A DNA stretch of 64,000 nt from Cordilura impudica (taxonomy: Eukaryota > Arthropoda > Insecta > Diptera > Scathophagidae), in the NCBI GenBank assembly GCA_963682025.1, contig OY821519.1:134207612-134271611 (forward strand). The letters are read 5' to 3'. Position numbers and translations under genes: made by a program. The notes under the pieces were generated by a model. It was not told the DNA's origin and did not search any database. It saw only the letters and a program-made list of their open reading frames with translations. Position 1 is the first letter of the stretch. Every line of letters begins with the position of its first letter. Below are positions 31,205 through 41,879 of this stretch, piece after piece.

Positions 31205-34200
31205 TTAAATATCCTTATATATATTAGTTCTTATCAGGAAATGGAGTAATATTTTGATGTTATTAAGGGAAGGGTGGGAAAGGTATTCGATGGGGTTTCT
31301 ATTAAAGATTTGATTCCGAGTTGCGTCAAATTTAGTGCAGGTGTATAATATGTGTCTGATCGAGATGAGATCTGTACCACAAAATTGGCATATGTTAGAA
31401 GTGTTTGGATCTGTAATGTGTTTGTGGGTAAGATTAGTATGTCCTAATCTTAATCTTATAAATTTAATTAGATTTTTGTTGCTAATGAATTTGCCATAGT
31501 TAAAGTTTAAGTAGCTTTTAATATTGGTTTTGTTCTGATTAATTTCTTGATACCAGTTGGATGTTTTCGACCATTTGTCCGTTTCTAAATTTATTTTGTT
31601 TTTAATGTGATTAAGAATATCGTCAATATTTAGGTTATCTGTTTGAATAAGTGGAGATTTTAGGGATAATTTTGCTGTCGAGTCAGCGAATTCGTTCCCA
31701 GGAATTTGACAATGACCTGGGACCCATAGTATTCTGACTTTAGGATAGTTATTAATCAGAAAATTTCTGATGTATGTGGAGTAATAATTGTTGTGGTGGG
31801 GGTTCTTTATTGATTCTATAGAAGAAAGTGAATCAGTGCAAATGATTGTTCTTGTCAAGTTATTTTTTATATATTTTATTCCTTCAAATATGGCTATTAT
31901 TTCTGCTGAGAAAACTGTGGAAAATGTAGGAAGAATAGAAGTTTTAATTACGGAGTTTATGGTTGTTAAGCTATATGTGACACTATTGTTGTCTTTGGAA
32001 CCATCCGTGTATATAATTCTATAGTTGTAAAAAGTTTCCGTGATTTGTTGGAAACATTTCTTATAAACGACAGCTGGCGTGGATGATTTAGGAAAGTCGT
32101 TTAATGAAGTGATTAAACAATCCGGATGAAGGTGCCAAGGAGGGTAGGAAGATACTACACTATTATTTATAGGTCTAAATGGGAGATTATTATTTCTAGC
32201 AAAGTTGCTAATACGACTTAAGACCGATTGTATTTTATTTAAATTTGGTTTGTTAGCTAACTTATTAGTTATCTTGAATATAGGAGAGCCAGAACTGTTT
32301 AAAACATTTCTTAGTAACTTGAAGGTAATAATGTTTTTTGTGGTTTCGAGTGGTTCAATTCCAGCTTCGTGTAGCATATTGTAAATAGGTGTGGTTCTAA
32401 AAGCACTGAAGTTAATTCTGATTGCTGAGTTGATTATCGATTTGATCTTTTGTATTGAGTATTTAGCAGCAAATCCGTATAAATAAAAACCATAATATAT
32501 TTTTGATAGAAGTAGTGCCTTGATTGCCGAGGTTATTGAATATATATTACAATTAAACTTTTTGTTTGATAAACATTTGATTATGTTTAATCTTCTTGTT
32601 AAATCAGTTAAGATGTATTGGATATGGTCGTTCCAATTGTACCTTTTGTTGAGTATTACTCCCAATATTTTAAGGGAATTGATATTTTCTATGGTAATAG
32701 AGCCCGCAGAGACGTTGGGGATGCAAGATTTTTTTCTGCAAATGTGTAGATGTTTGCATTTCGATAATGAGAGCTCGGCACCTGAGTAGTTGCACCAGTT
32801 ATTTATGTAATTTACCATTGGTTCAATATTAATAGTTTGATTCTTTTCCTTACCAAGTTTTTTGATTATATAGAAGTCGTCGGCATAAGCGCAAAAATTA
32901 TATTCCCTAAGTGATAGTAGATGTTCACTTAGTTTGTTATACGATATTAGAAATAATATTACGGAAAGAGGGGATCCTTGCGGAATCCCATTATATAGAG
33001 GGTATAGTTTGGAGTATTGGTTATTGATTTTTACTCTTATTTGTCTATTCGTTAAAAAATTCTTAACATAACATATTATATTAGGTCCTAAGCCCCATTC
33101 TATGAGTTGTTGTACTATAGTGTGTATGCCTATCTTGTCATAAGCTTTTGAAAAATCTAATGAAATTATTGAAGAGTGGTTTTTATGCGATAGAGAATCG
33201 GTAATAAGGTGATCTATATATAAGTGTACATCCGTTACTGATTTGCCCTTCTTGAAACCTAGTTGGTGGGAACAAAGAAGTTTATTTGTAGTAACAAACC
33301 ACCATAGGCGATTAGCAACTATTTTGTCTAAGAGTTTAGGTATGCATAAATTTAATGAAATGGGTCTATATGATTTTAGTTTGGTCTTATCCATGTTTGG
33401 TTTCGCGATCGGTGAGATGGTGCTTATCTTGTAAAATTGGGGAATGTGGTTGTTCATTATTTGGTTGTAAATGTTGAGCAGTCTATGTTTGGTTTTAATA
33501 TTCAGGTTTTTTATCATCGGATAAGATATCCTGTCGATGCCGGGAGTATTTCCCTTCATTTTGCTGAGCGCGAAGTTAAGTTCTGTTAGAGTTATATTGT
33601 CCTCAATTACAATAGCCTTATGGGTTGGGTTAATTCCCGTGTGATTGTTTATTGTAAAATATTTATTTGTCCTAAAATTGGTTGAAAAATTTCGGTCATG
33701 TGATTCAGAGGACCAGTATTTTCCAAATTCTTCTGCTATAGATTGCTTGTTAGTTAAGTATTGATTTGTGTTATCTAAGGATTGAATGGTATATATAGTT
33801 TGTGGTAAACTGAGACCGCAGAATGTTCTTATATTGGACCAAATTTTGTTTGTTGGTGTGTCGGGGTTAATTTTCGCTGTATATGTTGAAATTGACTTGG
33901 ATTTTGCAATCTTTAGTTCCTTTCTGAACTTGGCAGCTGATCTTTTATAGTTTATTATGTTGTTAGTGCTAATGTTTCGCTTAAGAATGTGCCAATATCT
34001 GTTTTTATCCTTTTTTAACTCATTTAGGTAATTACTCCACCATGGTACTGTTTTTCTAATGGATGGATTTATTTGTGGGATTGAGGAACTAGCGCTTTGA
34101 AGTATAATTTTTTGCATGTTCGATGCTTCCTTATTAATATTGTTACTAATCGGGCGAGCATTGTCAAATTGTAATGTAAGTTCATTAAATTTTTTCCAGT

Positions 34201-34903
34201 CAGCTTTGTTAATTATGAATTTTGGTCTTGGTTTAGATGACATTTCGTGAGGAGGAATGAAGAGATTTATAATGATAGGAAAATGATCACTACCATGTAG
34301 ATCATCTTCAGTTTTCCAATTAGATTGAAGGTGTAAACGGGTAGATCCAAAAGATAAGTCAATGTGTGTTAGGGAATGGTGAGAGCTATAGTGGGTTGGG
34401 GAACCATCGTTAAATATAATATAGTTTGATTGATTAATATAATCAGCCACAGTGTCACCCCTTTGGTTATTATTAGCAGAACCCCATAGGGAGTGCCAGC
34501 TGTTAAAATCGCCTGTTATTAGCACATCATTATCAAATTGATCATACATGTTTTTTAATGTGTTAAGATTAAATGTTTTAGTAGGCGGTATGTATGTGTT
34601 TATAATTGAAAATTTAGTTTTTGCTTGTATAGTTGCACAAACGGTATCAAGATCGTTGGGAAGTGTGTGGACTGTAAATTGGAGAGAGTTATGGATTAGG
34701 AGTGCAACTCCCCCGTAAGAGTGAGTTGCCGAGTTTTTGAAGTGCATTTTGTAATTTAAAGGAATAGGAAGACCAACAAGGGAGTGAAAGTGTGTCTCTT
34801 GAAGAGATACTATTTTTGGGTTGTATTTTTTTAGTAGTAATTGTAGTTCATTAAAGTTGTTAGTATATCCCCTAATATTCCATTGAATGATATTGATACT
34901 CAT
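31205..34903 (-). CDS. I-clade LINE ORF2: endonuclease, reverse transcriptase, RNase H
   Basis: 1232 residues from ATG at 34903. The N-terminal APE-type endonuclease has IIQWNIRGYTNN, SLQETHFH, ITGDFNSWHS (~133) and GSDHFPI (~207). RT has GIDRISYPMI, YRPISL, IISLDFSKAYDKI, GIPQGSPLSVILF and YADD at ~670. RNase H has YTDGSK (~964), AEIIAI (~1001), CTDSLSSI (~1024) and WVPGHCQIPGNEFAD (~1063-1077), so all four acidic residues are present. A C-terminal zinc motif CQFCG...H-X4-C sits at ~1174. The product would nick chromosomal DNA, reverse-transcribe the LINE RNA at the nick and remove the RNA strand. No defect is seen. Confidence 0.92.
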   Translation of the reverse strand: MSINIIQWNIRGYTNNFNELQLLLKKYNPKIVSLQETHFHSLVGLPIPLNYKMHFKNSATHSYGGVALLIHNSLQFTVHTLPNDLDTVCATIQAKTKFSIINTYIPPTKTFNLNTLKNMYDQFDNDVLITGDFNSWHSLWGSANNNQRGDTVADYINQSNYIIFNDGSPTHYSSHHSLTHIDLSFGSTRLHLQSNWKTEDDLHGSDHFPIIINLFIPPHEMSSKPRPKFIINKADWKKFNELTLQFDNARPISNNINKEASNMQKIILQSASSSIPQINPSIRKTVPWWSNYLNELKKDKNRYWHILKRNISTNNIINYKRSAAKFRKELKIAKSKSISTYTAKINPDTPTNKIWSNIRTFCGLSLPQTIYTIQSLDNTNQYLTNKQSIAEEFGKYWSSESHDRNFSTNFRTNKYFTINNHTGINPTHKAIVIEDNITLTELNFALSKMKGNTPGIDRISYPMIKNLNIKTKHRLLNIYNQIMNNHIPQFYKISTISPIAKPNMDKTKLKSYRPISLNLCIPKLLDKIVANRLWWFVTTNKLLCSHQLGFKKGKSVTDVHLYIDHLITDSLSHKNHSSIISLDFSKAYDKIGIHTIVQQLIEWGLGPNIICYVKNFLTNRQIRVKINNQYSKLYPLYNGIPQGSPLSVILFLISYNKLSEHLLSLREYNFCAYADDFYIIKKLGKEKNQTINIEPMVNYINNWCNYSGAELSLSKCKHLHICRKKSCIPNVSAGSITIENINSLKILGVILNKRYNWNDHIQYILTDLTRRLNIIKCLSNKKFNCNIYSITSAIKALLLSKIYYGFYLYGFAAKYSIQKIKSIINSAIRINFSAFRTTPIYNMLHEAGIEPLETTKNIITFKLLRNVLNSSGSPIFKITNKLANKPNLNKIQSVLSRISNFARNNNLPFRPINNSVVSSYPPWHLHPDCLITSLNDFPKSSTPAVVYKKCFQQITETFYNYRIIYTDGSKDNNSVTYSLTTINSVIKTSILPTFSTVFSAEIIAIFEGIKYIKNNLTRTIICTDSLSSIESIKNPHHNNYYSTYIRNFLINNYPKVRILWVPGHCQIPGNEFADSTAKLSLKSPLIQTDNLNIDDILNHIKNKINLETDKWSKTSNWYQEINQNKTNIKSYLNFNYGKFISNKNLIKFIRLRLGHTNLTHKHITDPNTSNICQFCGTDLISIRHILYTCTKFDATRNQIFNRNPIEYLSHPSLNNIKILLHFLIRTNIYKDI

Positions 34904-35125
34904 AATGAATAAGATAATTTAAGTAAGTTATTAATAACTAATAGATAAATAATTGAAATAGTGTAAAAAAGAGAACTACTTATGAATAACAACTACTTAC
35001 AAAGATCCCACCCAACAATACCCCCGACTGCACCGAGAACCCCCTCCCCAAAATTTATAAAAATTTTGTAAAGGGAATCCATCAGCACCACCTGGGGACA
35101 GCCTAGATAGGATCACGCAAGCAGT

Positions 35126-36358
35126 CTATTGTTGCATCAGCTCTTCTTCAACGATAATATCAATATTATCGTTTTTGAGTTTCTTACTGGTCTTACTTTT
35201 GGCTTTTAACTGTGATTTTAAACGATTGGATATATTTCTAGGAAATATTTGAGTAGAAGTACGGGGTCTCAAAGTATAGCCGGATGTTGTAGGTTCTATA
35301 ATGTTGGGTTTAGGCTGGCTGCACGTGTGAGTACTCTGGCCATTATCCTTGTTTGAGTTGAGAGCGGCTGAGTTATTATCGGTGTTGTTTGTTGTTGAAT
35401 TGGATGTATCTTTCAGTATTGGATCATCATAGCTTATCAGTTGTGCTCGGTATGGTGTTGAAGCAGTAATGGATGAAAATGACTCGTGCTTTGTTAGTTG
35501 TCTTTTGTTGTAGATTTTTTCAGCTGTTTTGAGACTTGTTTTTTCAATGACTCTGATTGCCTGAATTTCTTTGTTTTTTATGAAGATTGGGCAACTTTTA
35601 TCCTTGGCGGAATGTTTAACGTCATTTAAGTTATTTTCCTTACAATTAATGCAACACATTTCATTAGTACATTGCTCATTAATATCAACATTGGTATGAT
35701 TGAGATTGCCACAGTTGTAACATAACTTCTGATATTCACAGGTTTTTTGTACATGACCGTAGTGTAGGCAGTTGTTGCATCTCATTGGTGTCGGTATATA
35801 TGGACGTATGTAGATCTTCTCGTATCCCATGTATACATATTCTGGTAGATTAATGGATGAGAATGTAAGTACTAATAGTCCAGTTTCAATTAATTTTTCA
35901 TTTTCTTTCCTTAAAATTTTTTTTACTTCTGCAACTTTTTGAATAGACATATTGATTAGAATTTCTTCCTCTGGGACTCCAAATAAGTCAGATGAGTAAA
36001 TAACACCTCTAGAAAAATTTAGGAATTTATGCTCAGAGACGTCAATTTTGATGTCGTCACTCATAGCTGTAAGCTTAATAAGTTTATTTGCTTGAATACT
36101 GTTTTTAGTTTTAACAAGAATAGTTCCATTACGAAGTTTTTTGCATTCCGCTACTTCACCATTACAAGTCGAATCGATGACTTTTTTTATTAGAAACGGA
36201 GAGACATTAGAGAGATCACTTTTGCTTTTTGTCCTTGTAATTACAAGATACTTAGGACCATTTGAATTTAAAGTTATTTTTTTTGAAAAATCATAATCCA
36301 AGCCTGTTGTGTAATTAAATTTTTGTTTTGAAACCTCAGGGGGATCAGGTGGCTTCAT
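35126..36358 (-). CDS. I-clade LINE ORF1: nucleic-acid-binding Gag-like protein
   Basis: 410 residues from ATG at 36358 (MKPPDPPEVSKQKF). The N-terminal half contains an RRM-like segment (KYLVITRTKSKSDLSN, then KKLRNGTILVKTKN). Residues ~193-260 carry zinc knuckles: CNNCLHYGHVQKTC (C-X2-C-X4-H-X4-C), CYNCGNLNH with a longer arm, and CCINCKENN. The Ser/Thr/Asn-rich stretch after ~300 looks disordered, and the tail is Lys-rich. This is the expected RNA chaperone partner of ORF2. Its start is supported by position near the 5' end and a frame open throughout. Confidence 0.88.
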   Translation of the reverse strand: MKPPDPPEVSKQKFNYTTGLDYDFSKKITLNSNGPKYLVITRTKSKSDLSNVSPFLIKKVIDSTCNGEVAECKKLRNGTILVKTKNSIQANKLIKLTAMSDDIKIDVSEHKFLNFSRGVIYSSDLFGVPEEEILINMSIQKVAEVKKILRKENEKLIETGLLVLTFSSINLPEYVYMGYEKIYIRPYIPTPMRCNNCLHYGHVQKTCEYQKLCYNCGNLNHTNVDINEQCTNEMCCINCKENNLNDVKHSAKDKSCPIFIKNKEIQAIRVIEKTSLKTAEKIYNKRQLTKHESFSSITASTPYRAQLISYDDPILKDTSNSTTNNTDNNSAALNSNKDNGQSTHTCSQPKPNIIEPTTSGYTLRPRTSTQIFPRNISNRLKSQLKAKSKTSKKLKNDNIDIIVEEELMQQ

Positions 36359-36536
36359 TGTTTTAAGTTTCCCTTCACTGTTCTTCTTTTTAAGTCTTTA
36401 TGCTTAGTTGTTTTTATATATATTTGTTTGTGGTATTAACCGTTAAGTATTATTGTATTATATGCGTATCACTAGTTTAAGTATATCAAAAACTCCGCTC
36501 ATACGATGTTGTCAGTTCGTATTAACATTTGTGACT

Positions 36537-36548
36537 GAGGAATTGTTT
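36537..36548. repeat. 12-bp target duplication of the I-clade LINE, right
   Basis: Second GAGGAATTGTTT, immediately upstream of the LINE 5' end in sense orientation. Joining the two sides through a single copy gives a continuous reading of the older LINE (ESIQKQFL runs on to the C-terminal tail). Confidence 0.88.
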
Positions 36549-36866
36549 TTGAATGGATTCAGTATGATCTATGTGGATATTGTATAAACGATCCCAGGTA
36601 ATTGAGCCATATTAAATTGACCGTCTTACTAGGGATGTATGTAGTTGTTTAGTGATATAGAAATCAGTGCATTCCTTGGCCCATCGCTTAAAAAAGGCAA
36701 GTACGCCTCTAGCTTTATTGACCGTCATGTTAATGTGTGAAATTAAATTCAGATTTGAATAGAACAAAATCATATTAATACAGTTTGCGATAATTATTCT
36801 TTGAATTATAATACTATATAAAGTTAAAAGTAAATTGTTTTACTTTTTGAACAATATTTATTACAA
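36549..36866 (-). pseudogene. Older LINE (Jockey/CR1-type), RT thumb region
   Basis: The minus strand reads NLISHINMTVNKARGVLAFF, then KRWAKECTDFYITKQLHTSL, VRRSI-stop, YGSITWDRLYNIHIDHTESI and QKQFL, the thumb block of a Jockey/CR1-type RT. One internal stop is present. Above about 36790 the similarity fades, consistent with 5' truncation. A related fragment lies at 62975-63640. Confidence 0.75.
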
Positions 36867-37337
36867 CTAACGTAGCCCAGCACTCTAAATTGGATGGCAA
36901 ATTCTATGAAATTTTATTTTTTCATTTAACAAATAATTTTGTAAAAGCCTAAAATATACTCAACAATTTTAGCCAATTCAAAACTTTTTATATAAAATTC
37001 ATTAAATTTCATTATAAATTCACTACGCAAAAGATATATAAAAGGTTTAATGGGGCCTAAAGGTATGCTAATCAATTTTTGGCCAATTCACAATTTAACA
37101 CAGGGCTTTTGATATTATAATAAACACACACACAACATGTCATTTATGTATGTGTTAGTAGCAACGTTAAATGAGCATTACTCCAAAATAAAATGTTCCA
37201 TACGGTGCAAATTTGCAACTCTGGGGGACAGCTAAAAATAAATAGCTTTCAAATGAGATATTTGTGGTTAAAATCGGTTATTAACTACAATCTTTATATC
37301 GGACACAAGAAATCGCCTTGCGTATTAATATTAGAGA
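36867..37337 (-). mobile_element. Non-autonomous Helitron, ~471 bp longer variant
   Basis: The minus-strand 5' end is TCTCTAATATTAATACGC. The 3' end keeps the TGGGCTACGTTAG terminus, but the hairpin is eroded (one arm reads CCATCC). Internal phrases such as 'cagggcttttgatatt' and 'atgtatgtgttagtagcaac' match the other family members. It carries an extra 5' segment relative to the 350-bp copies. Confidence 0.65.
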
Positions 37338-37560
37338 TTTCTTATTATTTGTTTTTTTTATGGAAAAATTACCAGTTTTTTATAGAGAGAATTAATTTCA
37401 ACCTGAATAAATATTTGTCTGTAACCTATTAAGATCACTTCATAAAAGATCATAATTTGCAATGCTTTGAGCAGGGACCGAAAATAAAGTTATTTTGAAA
37501 TTATAAAATAAAAAAGCTTATAGAACTAAATGACGGAAAACTGATTCAAGTACACCATAT

Positions 37561-38259
37561 TAGGGCGATTCGATTTGTAGGAAGGCAAAAAATCGCTCAA
37601 GCGTCAAGGAAAATCATATTCTAGGGATCAAAATTAGAAACTTTGCCCAAGGAACCATACCTCTAAAACGAATTTTTATGTCCCGACTTTTGACCAATCT
37701 GTCTGTCTGGCTGTCTGCCGTGGGGCAACCCCATTCCCCTCATGCAATTGATCTGAAACTTGGCCCATAGTCTTGTTGTGACTACAGATTAATTTTTGGG
37801 TAGTCACGCAGAGTCACGCATAGTCACGGAGTGATCTAAAAGTTATTTCCCCTCATCCGATCGATCTTTTTGAACTACATAACATAGTCAAGGCGAATGA
37901 TTATTATTTATTAGCAGTGTAGAAGATGCGTATACGTATGAGTGTTAATTTTAATATTAAATCACACATAGTCAGCCCAATTCTAAACAGAAAATGGTGA
38001 TTTTTGAAATGTTCGTATGTTGAACCCCCAGGGGCTATGTCACTGGAATGGGTGGGTCGGCCCTCCAAAGTTAGTGGGGGTCGATCATACATTTTGGCAC
38101 TCTAAATGGGTCAAAGTGAGACAGACAGACAGACAGGTCAAAAGTCTGGTCATCAGAATTCGTTTTAGAGGTATGGTTCCTCAGCCGAAGTTTCTTATTT
38201 TGGTCCCTAGAATACGATTTTCCTTTTCACTTGGGCGATTTTTAAATCGACTCGCCCTA
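37561..38259. mobile_element. MITE, 699 bp, TAGGGCGA ends, ATAT duplication
   Basis: Inverted ends TAGGGCGATTCGATTT and its near complement at 38241-38259 are flanked by ATAT on both sides (37557-37560 and 38260-38263). The arms extend ~150 bp and share 'acctctaaaacgaat' and the 'gtctgtctg' track. There is no ORF of substance. The 4-bp duplication does not settle the superfamily. Confidence 0.7.
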
Positions 38260-38439
38260 ATATTCATCCTTATGGAAATAACATTTATTTTTTGTTTTTA
38301 GTTTTTCAAACAAAAATAAAATTATTTTTTGATGTTTATTTCTTCAGCCCGCTATCAGATTCTAGGAGAGTTGCGGCAATTTGTTAGTGTAAAATTTGGA
38401 AGCACTAATGTTAGTAAAACTAAATTCATATGATTAATA

Positions 38440-39340
38440 AAGAGTGATCCATTTCGGGTTTCCCAACTTTTTTAAAGAAAAAAAAAAAACAGAAAGTTCA
38501 AATTTAATGGGGAATGCTTATTATCATTTGAAGGAACATTCTTTGGCATTTATTTTTTGAAGATTATGTCTATCAAATGTTGGCCGCGGCTACATCTCAG
38601 ATGGTCCATCTCTTGAGTCCAATTTTCGATGACTCGTTCTAGCATTTCTACTGGTAACTGGCGAATGACACGCGTGATGTTTTGCTCCAAGGCCTGAATC
38701 GAAGCGGGATTGGCCGCATAAACTTTAGACTTTACATATCCCCACATGAAAAAGTCTACCAGTGTGATATCATACGATCTTGGTGGCCAATAGACCGGCC
38801 CAAAACGTGAAATTATCTACTTACCGAAGTGTTCTCTCAATAAATCCATTGATTGATGCGCTGTCTGGGAAGTGGCGCCGTCTTGTTGAAACCAAATGTC
38901 GCCGAGATCAAGAGCTTCAATTTCAGGCATCATACGTCAGTACGAGTTGCTGCGAACGGCGCCGAATCGACTCTCCACGGTTTTCGTGTACACTCTCAGC
39001 TATGGCCGCTATTTTTTCTTCACTGCGTTCTGGACGTGGTCTATTCGGTCGAATATTATCCAATAATGAATGCAGGGTGATGGTGTTGCGAATAGTACGC
39101 TCAGTAGGCCGATTATGTTGACCATAATTTGAGCGAAGTTCACGAAACACATTCTTCACACAACGTGAATTTTCGTAATAAAGTTGAACGATTTGTAAAC
39201 GTTGTTCGGGCGTAAGTCTTTCCATGATGAAATGCCAAACAATACTTAACAAAAAATAACATGACAGCATGACACGACTCACACGTGATCTGTCAAAAAA
39301 AGGCTATTGAAAAAAGTATCTCTACTTGGATTACCCGGTA
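38440..39340 (-). mobile_element. Tc1/mariner element with DD41D spacing, internally deleted
   Basis: The ends show related inverted repeats (GTGATCCATTTCGGGTTTCCC on one side split into GTGATCC and TTTCGGG blocks; CCGGGTAATCC on the other), each next to TA. Between them is a transposase gene that lacks its middle. The element is about 0.9 kb, against roughly 1.3 kb expected. Confidence 0.65.
38550..39282 (-). pseudogene. Mariner-like (DD41D) transposase, deleted
   Basis: The N-terminal helix-turn-helix region begins MERLTPEQRLQIVQLYYENS near 39225, with RPTERTIRNTIT and SIRRRSQQL. A deletion near 38925-38940 removes the first catalytic Asp region. The chain resumes with DIWFQQDGATSQTAH, followed by a stop, ISRFGPVYWPPRSYDITLVD and FFMWGYVKSKVY. 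The second and third Asp codons are separated by exactly 41 codons, so the spacing is DD41D rather than the DD34D of classical mariner. The C-terminal stretch to IIFKK is open. Confidence 0.82.
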
Positions 39341-39342
39341 TA

Positions 39343-40385
39343 TACTTGAAAGTAGCATTAATATCAGCTTAAAAAAATAAAAATCAAACAATAACTGTTA
39401 TTTTTGCTCGAAACAATAAAAATCAAAAAATAACTGATATCATCTGACTTTTATGAAATGAGTACTATTACGGTCCCTGGTTTTGAGAGCTTAATAATAA
39501 TGCGTAATTTCAAAAAAAGTTTGAAACTATAATTGCTTAAAAAATAGTTGCGCTAAGTTATGCTAATTGAATTAGCTTGTAATATGTTAGTTCAAAGATA
39601 CAAAATTGATTGATTACAAAAATAGAATTAAAACAAACCAGAAGTTGTAAGGATACATACATATACTAATATTAAGGGAAAACTAAAAAGCTTTGTAAAA
39701 ATATCTAAACAATTTTAAGCATGAACAATTTATTTCTATTTAGCTTCTATTTACCAAAAAAAAAAAAAAAAAAAAAAACAAGTAAAAAATTGTTGTCGAT
39801 ACAGTACTCATCCAGCGCTTTTGTTAATATTTTTCTTGTTTTTTATTAACTTATCTTAAGCTATGTTAGATGTACGGTGATTTTGTAGGAAAAATATTAG
39901 AATCTGACAAATATTAAAAGGCTTAAAAGGCATCTATTAAACCGATTTTAATGATTTTAAAAAAAGCTGCTTACGATGTCAGTGAATCATTCTAACTAGA
40001 AAATGAGTAAGCAGAAATTTTAAGAACGTGATTGCGATTACCACAAACGGACAGACGGACATTGGTATACCAACTGCCCTTGTTACAACGATCAAAAATA
40101 TTTATATATTATGTGGTCCAGATTTGTTTCATAATTACATAAAAAATATAAAAAATGGAGAATATCGCTATCAACCTATTATTTCAGTTGGCATCAATAG
40201 CGGTACGAGTTCAACTATATGAATATGTTTCTTCACAATTGTAATGCATTGAACTAAAAATTCCTTTCTGAAAAAAAACTTTAAAAACAGTTTTGCTCTA
40301 TTTATTTACGTTTATCTTCTGGTATGTGTGTAATATGTATTGTCATACAGTGAAATATTATAAACTTCAAAACTTTTTATAAATA
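39343..40385. other. No recognised gene; poly(A) run and INE-1-like track
   Basis: A 23-base A run near 39756-39778 is followed by CAAGTAAAAAATTGTTG, similar to the end of the INE-1-like repeats. 'acggacagacggacattgg' lies near 40047. This may be a diverged INE-1-like element on the plus strand; I could not find its other end. Confidence 0.35.
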
Positions 40386-40736
40386 CTTGCAGATTTCAGC
40401 GCTCGAAATTCAAGTGCAATTTCCAGGCAGCTTTATTTTTCAATTTAGCCAATTCACAAACCAACACTTTTATGGTTTATTATTATTGTGAATGAAGATA
40501 ACACACTCATTAACAAACACATTAACAAATTTAGTGAAACAAACATAGCATATGTACAACTTAATGTATGTGTTAGTAGCAACTTTAAATGCAATTTACT
40601 CAAAATAAAGGAAAAAATTTAAAATCTTTAAATCTGCAAAACGGCTAAAAAGTAATACCTTTCAAATAGTGGTCAAACTCGGGAAGAAACGGTAGAACCA
40701 AATATCGGAAATCGCCTAGCCTATTAATATTATAGA
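40386..40736 (-). mobile_element. Non-autonomous Helitron, ~350 bp copy
   Basis: Closely follows the 8211-8564 copy in the same orientation, with 'atcgcctagcctattaatat' at the 5' side and the hairpin 'gcgctcgaaattcaagtgc' near the 3' side. The CTAG end has decayed to CAAG. A short internal duplication 'acattaacaaa' is present. Confidence 0.65.
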
Positions 40737-41129
40737 TTACCACCGTGACAATTTTATTTTATAAACCCGTTTCAGCTGAAAAAATTTTTAAAAATATTTT
40801 TGACATTATTTTCTATAATCTTATTAATTTTAAAATCGTCAATATATTTTCTTAAATTTTAAATTATTAAGTTCTTTTTTTTTCAAATATATTTTCAATT
40901 CAAAATATATAAATATACATCTACTGTGTGACGGTGCAACATAGAAATTGCTCTACTTTACCAAAGTTGTACAAAAGAATTTTGTAAAATATTAAACTCT
41001 TTTTATATTAATTAGTATACCAAAGTAAAAATTCTAATTGAGTTTTCTTATACCAGAACAAAAGCTGGATGGATGGATTTGGAAAACCGAATATTAAAAA
41101 TAAAAATAAAAAAAATAAAAATAAAAAAA
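40737..41129. other. No recognised feature
   Basis: AT-rich DNA ending in an (AAATAAAA)-rich run just before the next INE-1-like repeat. No ORF or terminal repeat is seen. Confidence 0.4.
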
Positions 41130-41873
41130 AAGTAAGAAATCATAGTCGGTCTAGATACCCTATATAATGGTTTAGAGACCCTATCTCTTCGGTCCAACTA
41201 ATTGGATATAGAAAATAAGCATAAACCAAATGTGAGTGCCATTGTTATTAATTTTTTTGACTGCAGATAAAAAAAAGTTCATATGGGGTGCTATATTTAT
41301 ATGAGGACAAGGTCGAAAAATGGACCGATCCTGACCATATTTGGTAAAGTCACTTATATTTTGAAAAAATGTATACAAATCAAATTTGAGAAAAATCTGT
41401 GCAATATATTTGTTTTTTGATAGATTGAAGTGAAGATCAGGAAGCAGCTCTATATGGGGCATTTGACTAAGAATTGTCCTATAGGGATTTTTTTGGACTA
41501 CTGATTAATTGATACAATAAACACATACAAACCCAATTTGACTAAGATCTATGTCATAGTTTGAATCTTATGGCAATTTATGTCGATTTCATAGGGGTCA
41601 TTTGTATGGGGACTAAGTCTGAACAAGGACCGATTTTCATCAATTTCAACAGCGTTTATCTCATGGCCAATAGAAGCATACATGTCAAATTTCATCAAAA
41701 TACAAGGTTTACGGACGGACAGACGGACGGACTTCGCTTAAACGACTCAGTAAGTGATTCTGAGCTGATTGGTATAACAAAAGATGGGTCTAGGTCAAAT
41801 ATTTTTGGTAGTTACAAACAGCAGCAAAAAGTCATTATACCCAAACCACATAGTGGTATATTTAGGGTATAAT
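41130..41873 (+). mobile_element. INE-1-like repeat, copy D
   Basis: Same orientation as copy A. The left palindrome is half lost (TAGTCGGTCTAGA remains), while the right end ACCACATAGTGGTATA with GGGTATAATA is kept. 'acggacagacggacggac' lies near 41711. Confidence 0.7.
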
Positions 41874-41879
41874 AATCAT

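Larger units (their letters stand above)
30988..36536 (-). mobile_element. Full-length I-clade LINE, both ORFs intact
   Basis: The element is 5549 bp between 12-bp duplications. In sense orientation: a ~178-nt 5' UTR, ORF1 (Gag-like), a 222-nt spacer, ORF2 (endonuclease, RT, RNase H), a ~217-nt 3' UTR and an (AATA)n tail. ORF2 with an RNase H domain separates it from Jockey and places it in the I group. There are no stops, and the duplications are perfect, so it may be young and perhaps still active. It is inserted in an older LINE. Confidence 0.88.

Noticed and set aside
31788..33434. Plus-strand ORFs antisense to the I-clade ORF2
   Set aside because: Composition follows the complement of the real ORF; no domain or start context.
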